Assembly (NCBI RefSeq): GCF_003217495.1
Contig: NZ_QJSW01000002.1
Span: forward strand, 172,296 to 236,295
From: Paenibacillus barcinonensis
GTDB taxonomy: Bacteria > Bacillota > Bacilli > Paenibacillales > Paenibacillaceae
Direction: 5' to 3'
Length of the DNA stretch: 64,000 bases
Each line of letters starts with the position of its first letter. The first letter of the stretch is position 1. Positions 54,973 to 60,708 of this stretch are shown piece by piece. A model generated the notes under the pieces. That model did no database searches, had not been told where the DNA came from, and saw nothing but the letters and a program-made list of their open reading frames with translations. A program made the translations under genes and the position numbers.

Positions 54973-55242
54973 ATGACGTACTCGAAGTCAAAAACTGAGA
55001 CCGTAGCAAAGCATTTAAGGACACGATTTATGGAAGGGCATGTAGAGGGACACGAGATCGTCGTTGCTTTGATTAGTATGGTAAAAGCCGAAAAAATTGA
55101 ATTGCACGAAGTTGCTCCGATCCTTCGTACCGTTTTTTTTGATCAACCTCAAGGCATTTGGGTAGCTCTCGAAAAAGCAAGTACACTGATGGATGATCAG
55201 TTAATTGATTCTATCCTTCAGGAAGTTAACGAGCAGGTTTAA
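54973..55242 (+). CDS. Small helical protein of unknown function
   Basis: 89 aa from the ATG at 54973 (MTYSKSKTETVAKHL), behind GGAGGG. Helical throughout (EIVVALISMVKAEKIELHEVAPILRTVFFD). Unrecognised. Plus-strand group between the glycosyltransferases and the lysis genes. Confidence 0.7.
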   Translation: MTYSKSKTETVAKHLRTRFMEGHVEGHEIVVALISMVKAEKIELHEVAPILRTVFFDQPQGIWVALEKASTLMDDQLIDSILQEVNEQV

Positions 55243-55356
55243 TTCTACATACTCCATTCTCATATTAGCGAAAAATTCACGTTCTATACATCCAAAGAAT
55301 AGCAACCATCATTAACAACATGTTAGTTTTATTTCTCTCCGGCTTACTCTAATGAT

Positions 55357-55647
55357 ATGCGAAGCATAAATGACGCTACGTATGAATTGAAATCAGGGGA
55401 GGAGAAACCCATCGAGCCCATTAACAAAGCTATTCTATACCTAACCGTCATAGAAATGATGTTCGAAGTGCTTCAATACAATGAAGTAGATCAATCGGAG
55501 CTTGTAGATGCTCTGATAATGCTAGGATTTGATCCTATGGAAATTCTCTATGAGACGAATACGATTAGATCATTTCAGAAGATATGTAAAGCATTTTCCG
55601 AGCTTCATCTTACCGATGAAGAACTTACCACGTTTATTCAAACGTAA
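55357..55647 (+). CDS. Small acidic helical protein of unknown function
   Basis: 96 aa, Glu-rich and helical (KAILYLTVIEMMFEVLQYNEVDQSELVDALIMLGFDPMEIL). ATG at 55357 has no strong ribosome site. Unrecognised. In character it resembles the 54973 product but without clear homology. Confidence 0.65.
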   Translation: MRSINDATYELKSGEEKPIEPINKAILYLTVIEMMFEVLQYNEVDQSELVDALIMLGFDPMEILYETNTIRSFQKICKAFSELHLTDEELTTFIQT

Positions 55648-55688
55648 TTCGTCACCCCTAGCTAGAACATACTCCCATCTTTAAACAA

Positions 55689-55736
55689 CAGCAGCAGAAC
55701 CCTGTCTCTAACGACGTAGGGTTCTGCTGTTTATTA
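55689..55736 (+). terminator. Terminator after the 55357 gene
   Basis: ACAGCAGCAGAACCCT ... AGGGTTCTGCTGT then TTATTATTT; a stem of about 12 bp on the plus strand. Confidence 0.85.
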
Positions 55737-55744
55737 TTTATCGA

Positions 55745-55772
55745 CTTAACATTGTACAACCGAATTCGTATA
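55745..55772 (+). promoter_or_regulatory. Element-type promoter CTTAAC-N16-CGTATA on the plus strand
   Basis: -35 CTTAAC (55745-55750), 16 bp, -10 CGTATA (55767-55772), 74 bp before the 55847 gene. Exact match to the minus-strand copies, confirming that the motif follows transcription direction. Confidence 0.75.
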
Positions 55773-55846
55773 ACGTTTAAGAGCTACTTCTGATCAAATA
55801 TTCAAAATAATAAATGTAGCTTCGTTATGAACAGAAAGGTTGACTT

Positions 55847-56059
55847 GTGATCATGAATTTTACCTCACGAGGTGAAGAAACAAACTTGAATTCACTTCCG
55901 CTAGTTGGTATTCTGGATTTTCCCTCCGTACATTACCAATATGAGACAGAGCATCCCCAGAAGATTATTATTATTCAGAACTACTTCTTCCTTACAGATG
56001 CTCCTCACTTCAATGCCTGGTTAACAAACCAGATTGAACTTGCCAGAGTCAAGTGTTAA
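55847..56059 (+). CDS. Small protein under the element-type promoter
   Basis: 70 aa, GTG start at 55847, 7 nt after AAAGG (ATG at 55853 also possible). Unrecognised; beta strand pattern QKIIIIQNYFFLTD and a C-terminal helix. Convergent with the amidase gene, overlapping by 4 bp. Because it has its own exact promoter copy it is likely expressed with the tail genes. Confidence 0.65.
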   Translation: MIMNFTSRGEETNLNSLPLVGILDFPSVHYQYETEHPQKIIIIQNYFFLTDAPHFNAWLTNQIELARVKC

Positions 56060-56844
56060 TCACTTTGACTCGGCTTCCCATTGCCCTTACGTCTACGTTC
56101 ATCAATAATTACTTTTAACATCAGTAGCTCTCCGTAAGTCAATGCTCTTTTCCGCACTTTTTCCACCCATGCCTGCTCATGGATAATTTGATCTTTATAC
56201 GCATCACCAATATATTGGTTTAATTCTCTCCATGCCCATTCTGCATAATTCAATACTTGATTCATCTCATCATCCTCCGTTACTGTGTGCTCCACCAGCG
56301 AATTCAATTTTTTATGTACGTCCTGCTTAAACCTTTCATATTGTTCAGGTTCCTTGATCCATGGCAATGGACACTCCTTCCAGCCCACTACCTCCTTATG
56401 GGTGAAAAATATCTCTGGAAAACCTCTTTGTTGTATAAGATATACAGCCAAGTCGACCACTCGATTAAATGTATCCTCATGAATGCTTCCATCCTTTTCA
56501 ATACACATCTCAATTCCTACAGTGCTATTGTTGGGATATGATCCCAACTTCTTCAGAGCCTCTTCGGTGTATGTCTTGCTTCCACAATGATAAGCAACCT
56601 CGTCATCTGGGAGACTGCAATAAATAGATGTACGATCAACTGAAAAATGAGCACTTGCGTAACGAGCTTTGGTACCCTTGCTCACATTCTGATGTGCAAG
56701 ACCGGCAAAGTATTGGCTTATATTCCTAGCTGATGCCCCTGGAGAAGCTGTATAATGCATTACAATTCCACGTTTGGCTTTCAGCTTCAGCCCCGGCCGG
56801 CTATAGGGATTTAACGGAATATAGTCTTCAACTACATGAATCAT
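56056..56844 (-). CDS. N-acetylmuramoyl-L-alanine amidase (endolysin)
   Basis: 262 aa. Amidase_2 domain at about residues 15-165 with zinc ligands in MHYTASPG and FTHKEVVGWKECPLPW. The C-terminal 90 residues are helical and may bind wall. It overlaps the holin stop by 4 bp, a standard lysis cassette. Releases particles by cutting the cell wall after holin opens the membrane. Confidence 0.9.
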   Translation of the reverse strand: MIHVVEDYIPLNPYSRPGLKLKAKRGIVMHYTASPGASARNISQYFAGLAHQNVSKGTKARYASAHFSVDRTSIYCSLPDDEVAYHCGSKTYTEEALKKLGSYPNNSTVGIEMCIEKDGSIHEDTFNRVVDLAVYLIQQRGFPEIFFTHKEVVGWKECPLPWIKEPEQYERFKQDVHKKLNSLVEHTVTEDDEMNQVLNYAEWAWRELNQYIGDAYKDQIIHEQAWVEKVRKRALTYGELLMLKVIIDERRRKGNGKPSQSD

Positions 56845-57266
56845 TGCGAATCCCCCCGATCGCCACTTTGCTGATTATTACCCCGAAGTTTGAATAATGC
56901 CGAAGCGATAAATTTAGGAACAGGAAGACCCATTTTCCCCATATTCTCCAATATACTAATTCCTTCTGTGCCGATAATAAACATTAACATTGCATCACGC
57001 ATAAAATCATTTGAATTTCCAGCTACAATATCGAGTTGATGAGCAATAATTACAAACACAAAAGTTAAAGATTTGCGTGCAAGTCCCCACCAGCCTACCC
57101 TGCTGGAAAGTTCCTTTTTGTACCAAGCAGCTAAAACTCCTGTAAAATAATCCAATCCCACGAAAATCGTCACTGCAATTAACAGATGATTGATTCCTCC
57201 TACCAAATAAACTACAGCAGATAATGCCCATCCAAACATAATCATAAATATCGTATCTTTCTGCAC
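56841..57266 (-). CDS. Phage holin (Holin_4 / TcdE-type family)
   Basis: 141 aa with about three membrane segments and the family pattern GLDYFTGVLAAWYKKELSSRVGWWGLARKS, and near the end GTEGISILENMGKMGLPVPKFI. GTG start 8 nt after GGGGG. First gene of the lysis cassette at the right end of the element. I see no element-type promoter directly upstream. Confidence 0.9.
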   Translation of the reverse strand: MQKDTIFMIMFGWALSAVVYLVGGINHLLIAVTIFVGLDYFTGVLAAWYKKELSSRVGWWGLARKSLTFVFVIIAHQLDIVAGNSNDFMRDAMLMFIIGTEGISILENMGKMGLPVPKFIASALFKLRGNNQQSGDRGDSQ

Positions 57267-57373
57267 TGCCTTTCCCCCTTCATATCTGTTTGATGTCTAG
57301 GTTAGGCGGTTCACAGACTTCCTTCTCAACTTCCAATGAAACGTACCAAAAAACGATAAACTTTCGCAAAGCG

Positions 57374-57391
57374 AACAGCAAAAATCCCTCT
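57374..57391. repeat. attR-like 18-bp direct repeat (right end of tail element)
   Basis: AACAGCAAAAATCCCTCT, identical to 12584-12601, inside the terminator of gerW. It marks the junction between phage-type DNA (left) and the native gerW 3' flank (right). Confidence 0.8.
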
Positions 57392-57415
57392 CGCCCTAAA
57401 GGGCAGGAAGGATTT
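57376..57415 (-). terminator. Terminator of gerW
   Basis: Minus strand AAATCC..CC.GCCC-TTTA-GGGC.AGAGGGATTTTT. Its 3' arm is the direct repeat, so insertion left the gerW terminator intact. Confidence 0.8.
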
Positions 57416-57432
57416 TAATAAATTCATTCTGT

Positions 57433-57813
57433 TTAGCTGTACGTCGAATGGTCTGTTGGTGTTACCGGGATACCGGTTTCCGCTGCTGTATGGTTCCGAT
57501 GGCGGAACATGTCCTGAATACGGTCGAGGACGTATGGAGTAGAATCAATCAATTTTTCGAACAAGTGCGTCGAATTATCGAGTGGTACGATGTGCACGCC
57601 CTGTTTGCCTACAACCAGAAAGGCTATCGGACGGATAGATACACCACCGCCACTACCGCCGCCGAACGGAGAAGCAACCTTGGCAGAATGCGCATGCTCT
57701 GTTGAGCTGGATGAATCGCTTCCTCTTTCAGTATTTACGTTAAAATCACTTCCGCCTGCGGCAAAACCAAAGCCCACTTTACTGATCGGCAGAATAACGG
57801 TGCCATCCGGTGT
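57433..57813 (-). pseudogene. gerW: 3' fragment of gerW (ytfJ), interrupted by the right-hand prophage
   Basis: About 126 codons: PDGTVILPISKVGFGFAAGG, then SDFN..., a Gly-rich SPFGGGSGGGVSIRPIAFLVV, GKQGVHIVPLDN and the conserved LFEKLIDSTPYVLDRIQDMF. This is the GerW/YtfJ family, a forespore membrane-associated protein important for L-alanine germination in B. subtilis. The usual N-terminal 40-45 residues are absent: upstream of ACACCGGAT the frame runs into L-L-V-L-L-L and an in-frame TAA. The missing 5' part should lie beyond the right window edge. In relatives gerW lies near dacB, which fits this position. Confidence 0.85.
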
Positions 57814-57870
57814 TAGTAAAAGAACCAGTAGCTTGACTTAATTCATAAGCCTTTTATACACATTAAATCC
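57805..57870. other. Attachment-site junction of the serine-integrase element
   Basis: gerW homology stops at about 57813 (ACACCGGAT on the minus strand) and the integrase stop codon is at 57871. The 57 bp between them are foreign and must contain one arm of the attachment site. Large serine integrases use short core identities, so the exact crossover cannot be read from one end. Confidence 0.65.
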
Positions 57871-59358
57871 CTAAAGAAAATTTACAGTTACCATTGGCTT
57901 ATCATCAAAGTCATTCTTAGTCCAAATTACATTATGAATGATACTTTTGTAAGCTCGATTAAGTTCTTTAGGGTCTTTCGTTTTTGTTATCTGATTCAGG
58001 ACATCATTAACGCTGATAAGCATATCTTCATTTTTAGCATTCAGTGAATTATCCAGTTGTGTCTTAATTACTCTATATTCTTCTTCAAGTTTATTGAGAA
58101 TTTCATTTGCACGATTTAACCTCTCCAAGTACTTCTCTTTCGTGTATGTTCCATCTTCTAAAAAATCATGGATTCGCTCAATAGCATTTTCTTGTTTTTT
58201 AATTTCTTGAATTTTGGTTTGAGCTATGTCAGCTAAGTTGCTCATATCGGATGAACTTAAACCTTCAGCAATAGCATCTTCAATTTGTTTCTTTTTAATG
58301 ATTAAAGCATTCAAAATGAAGTTTGTAACTACGTCTGACCTATCGCCTAAATTGCTGCATCTTTCACCAAACGGGTTTCGATGAGTACAAGATTTAAGCG
58401 TGTCATAACTTCTTCCTGTTCTTTTCTGGATAGACATCGTGTGATTGCATTTTCCACATATAACCAGTCCAGACAGGGCGTTTTTCCCAGAGCGACTTGC
58501 TTTTGGGGTTTTAATTTGAGAGCCAATTATAAACATTATCTTATCATGTTCGAGTTGAGTTTTAACTGCTGTATGACAATTATTATAAATGATCCATTCA
58601 TCTTTAGGTTTATAAACTAAGTCTCCCGTGTTGGACATTTTTCGTTTTTTCCCAACAATCACTTTTCCGAGATGAACTTCATCGCACAGTATCCTTCTAA
58701 CAACCGCTGGATTCCACATTCCATCTCTTGGAGATTTAATACCCATCTTATTGAGCTCCCATGCAATGTCTGTACTAGACCATCCACTCATACATTTCTC
58801 TACCATAAATCTGTATGTAGGGAGGTTTTCTTCTACAGGTTCAGCTCTTCCAGTTTGAGCGTTTCTAATATACGGGAACGGTGGAACTCCGTTACTCCAT
58901 AAGCCCTGTTTTGCATTTCTCGCTTTACCTTGTCTGAAACGTCTAGATATTTGCTTATATTCCATTCGAGCCATCATGCCTTCGAATTCAGCCATAAGCA
59001 TATCCGTGTCATTATTGTAATCGTATACTCTCTGAGGAGTAACCAAAAGTGTTTCTGATCTAGCAAATAATTTACTCAGTGTGGCTCTATCAACCTCATC
59101 ACCACGACTCAGACGGTCAATGTGAATAACAAGTACAGCATCGAACATCCCTTGTTCAATATCACTCATCAATTCAGTCATTTTAGGTCTTAGTGAAATT
59201 GAATCTGCTGTCCCAACCTCAGCATATTCAACATAAGCCCAACTATTCTGTTCGCACATAGAAAGTAATTCAGCTCTGTGCTTTTCCAAATCTTTTTCTT
59301 CGTCACCGCGCGATTTACGCAGATAAACTGCTACGTGCTTAATTACGTATTGACTCAA
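57871..59358 (-). CDS. Large serine recombinase (integrase)
   Basis: 495 aa. The N-terminal resolvase domain has the nucleophile in YLRKSRGD (Ser16) and the conserved DRLSRGDEVDR. Then come a recombinase domain (about 170-270), a zinc ribbon (ICGKCNHTM ... CTHRNPFGERCSN) and a long coiled coil (about 345-440), as in SprA, A118 and phiC31 relatives. TTG start 6 nt after GGAGGT. Its stop lies 58 bp from the interrupted gerW, the usual integrase-att arrangement. It would catalyse integration and, with a directionality factor, excision. Confidence 0.93.
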   Translation of the reverse strand: MSQYVIKHVAVYLRKSRGDEEKDLEKHRAELLSMCEQNSWAYVEYAEVGTADSISLRPKMTELMSDIEQGMFDAVLVIHIDRLSRGDEVDRATLSKLFARSETLLVTPQRVYDYNNDTDMLMAEFEGMMARMEYKQISRRFRQGKARNAKQGLWSNGVPPFPYIRNAQTGRAEPVEENLPTYRFMVEKCMSGWSSTDIAWELNKMGIKSPRDGMWNPAVVRRILCDEVHLGKVIVGKKRKMSNTGDLVYKPKDEWIIYNNCHTAVKTQLEHDKIMFIIGSQIKTPKASRSGKNALSGLVICGKCNHTMSIQKRTGRSYDTLKSCTHRNPFGERCSNLGDRSDVVTNFILNALIIKKKQIEDAIAEGLSSSDMSNLADIAQTKIQEIKKQENAIERIHDFLEDGTYTKEKYLERLNRANEILNKLEEEYRVIKTQLDNSLNAKNEDMLISVNDVLNQITKTKDPKELNRAYKSIIHNVIWTKNDFDDKPMVTVNFL

Positions 59359-59414
59359 ACTACGACCTCCATTCCGGTTTATATATGAACATCACACATT
59401 TAGTCGCACAATCA

Positions 59415-59444
59415 ATTATAGTACAAAAAAAGCCAAGTTGCCAA
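59415..59444 (-). promoter_or_regulatory. Probable sigma-A promoter of the integrase gene
   Basis: TTGGCA (59439-59444), 18 bp, TATAAT (59415-59420). The -35 lies inside the preceding terminator stem. The leader is about 50 bp. Confidence 0.55.
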
Positions 59445-59458
59445 GTAGCAACATGACT
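59425..59458 (-). terminator. Terminator between small phage genes and integrase
   Basis: AGTCATGTTGC-TACTTG-GCAACTTGGCT followed by TTTTTTG on the minus strand; one mismatch in an 11-bp stem. It insulates integrase from the replication genes. Confidence 0.8.
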
Positions 59459-59468
59459 TCTATAGTAA

Positions 59469-59660
59469 TTATTTTCTTCTTTTGCTGTCCATTAAAATCT
59501 TAACAAACATCTTGCAATTCTCAACCGACGGCTCTCCATTTATAATTAAAGTTCCAAGGTTGGGAATGATATGTGTTTCGCTTCTCAATTTTTTCTCCAG
59601 ATTTATCACCTCTATTATAACTTTTCCATTTTGGTCTACTTTATTCATTTTCATTTCCAT
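59469..59660 (-). CDS. Small phage protein of unknown function
   Basis: 63 aa, basic (KLRSETHIIPNLGTLIINGEPSVENCKMFVKIL). Unrecognised. Start may be the ATG at 59660 or MNKVDQ at 59648, close to the stop of an upstream frame (59641-59643). Last gene before the terminator. Confidence 0.6.
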   Translation of the reverse strand: MEMKMNKVDQNGKVIIEVINLEKKLRSETHIIPNLGTLIINGEPSVENCKMFVKILMDSKRRK

Positions 59661-59776
59661 ATGTATTGATCGCTTCAGTAATGAAATCTTTTAAATAATA
59701 GTGCCATCTCGTTCTTGGTTTATATCCTCTAATCTCAATTCCAATTTCTTCGCAAATGGCTAGTGAAATACTACTT

Positions 59777-60370
59777 TTATTTACTTCTCATTTCTTTGAA
59801 GCTACTACAAACGTTATTTACTATCTCATCCTGAATAAATGCCTCTTTAGCAGCTTTCAGTATTGAGCAATTCCTTTTGTATCTGCTACATTCTTCGCAT
59901 CTCTTAACAAAATCACCATACATCTGTTCGTCATCAAATATTCCTATGTATTCTACGGGAGTAAAAACCAATTCAACCCTAGGATTCTTTTTGTCATATA
60001 ATATGCGCTGAGTCCTTGTTAAAATTCTACTGTCGTTATCATATGCTATCTTCTCTAGTGCATCGTTGTTGAGTTTGTAGATATTATTGTCATCCCTACC
60101 CTTGCGGTTAAAATAAATGATAGAATCCATGTACAAGTAGTGTGTTTTGGTGTACTCATAATCCCATTCTTGCTTGCTTACTTGGTCTGTAGCTGCCTCA
60201 ATAATTTCTTTTTTAACTTTCTCACCTTCTTTACTAAGTATTCGTTTACCTGTAGGCACTCTAGATCTGGTTTTCGGATTCCATGTGTATTGGTTTATGT
60301 ATAAGTCATTTATTGAAACTGGTAATGGTAGTCTCAGTTGCAATTTCATATCATGTTCAATAAGATTCAA
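59777..60370 (-). CDS. RusA-like Holliday junction endonuclease
   Basis: 197 aa. The family pattern is visible: N-terminal LRLPLPVSINDLYIN, then FNRKGRDDNNIYKLNNDALEKIAYDNDSRI with the acidic residues that bind metal, and a C-terminal VELVFTP strand. Resolves recombination or replication intermediates in phage DNA. A Cys-rich stretch (CEECSRYKRNCS) near the C terminus is an extra not usual for RusA. Its start lies 5 bp after the 60375 stop. Confidence 0.78.
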   Translation of the reverse strand: MNLIEHDMKLQLRLPLPVSINDLYINQYTWNPKTRSRVPTGKRILSKEGEKVKKEIIEAATDQVSKQEWDYEYTKTHYLYMDSIIYFNRKGRDDNNIYKLNNDALEKIAYDNDSRILTRTQRILYDKKNPRVELVFTPVEYIGIFDDEQMYGDFVKRCEECSRYKRNCSILKAAKEAFIQDEIVNNVCSSFKEMRSK

Positions 60371-60374
60371 TTAA

Positions 60375-60602
60375 TCATTCCTCTCCTGCAATTAATCTTT
60401 TAGCATGTACCGCTTTAATCAAACATTCATATGTATCGTGCACACATGCTCCAAATACATCTAAAACTTCTTCTCCCACAATAATATCTTCCTTACAACC
60501 GTAACAGGTCGAATACTTCACCTCCTTTTCTTGTGAATCTGGATAACGGATATCATGATAATCGCTATTAAATCTATCCATTTGATTTCTCAATTTTCTC
60601 AT
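60375..60602 (-). CDS. Small Cys-rich phage protein
   Basis: 75 aa with CYGCKEDI..GEEVLDVFGACVHDTYEC, probably a small zinc-binding fold. Unrecognised. It overlaps the 44-aa gene before it (60574-60708), which fits a tight early operon. Confidence 0.65.
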   Translation of the reverse strand: MRKLRNQMDRFNSDYHDIRYPDSQEKEVKYSTCYGCKEDIIVGEEVLDVFGACVHDTYECLIKAVHAKRLIAGEE

Positions 60603-60708
60603 TCAGCAATTGATTAAGAACTGTTCCTACAACTTCTGTGTATTCTTCATTGGTCAACTTACGTCCAATAATTTGCTCAATCTTTTCTTTGCTAAGTTTG
60701 TTCTCCAT
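60574..60708 (-). CDS. Very small phage protein (44 aa)
   Basis: ATG at 60708 directly follows the polymerase stop codon (TAG ATG), with AAGGAG 9 nt before. Sequence begins MENKLSKEKIEQIIGRKLTN and is helical and charged. Unrecognised. Its end overlaps the next gene by 29 bp, so the run polymerase - this gene - Cys-rich gene - RusA is one operon. Confidence 0.7.
   Translation of the reverse strand: MENKLSKEKIEQIIGRKLTNEEYTEVVGTVLNQLLNEKIEKSNG

Larger units (their letters stand above)
12584..57391. mobile_element. 44.8-kb headless phage-tail element (tailocin-like) between gerW and dacB
   Basis: Bounded by an 18-bp direct repeat and by host genes that are neighbours in relatives. It holds tail tube, G/GT chaperones, tape measure, hub hydrolase, baseplate and many tail-surface proteins, holin, amidase, lytic transglycosylase, glycosyltransferases and two sigma factors. 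No gene looks like terminase, portal, prohead protease, capsid, connector, replication protein, repressor or integrase. The gene before the tail tube, where head genes usually stand, is a glycosyltransferase. No tail sheath is recognisable, so a flexible non-contractile (F-type) particle is favoured. Element boundaries are seen; the particle and its bactericidal role are inferred. Confidence 0.7.

Noticed and set aside
14986..55772. Host SigW as the reader of the element promoters
   Set aside because: Not excluded, but the constant TTAAC differs from TGAAAC and the element brings its own ECF-like factor, so this is the weaker explanation.
57267..57373. CCTAAC upstream of the holin gene as another element-type promoter
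   Set aside because: At 16 bp it is followed by TATGAA, not CGTATA, so it does not meet the motif.
57433..57777. A short intact GerW starting at the GTG at 57777
   Set aside because: No ribosome site precedes it, and the conserved PDGTVILPIS continues in frame upstream of it up to the break.
57871..59358. Serine recombinase as the integrase of the tail element
   Set aside because: It lies outside the 18-bp repeats and next to a different break, inside gerW, so it belongs to the right-hand prophage.
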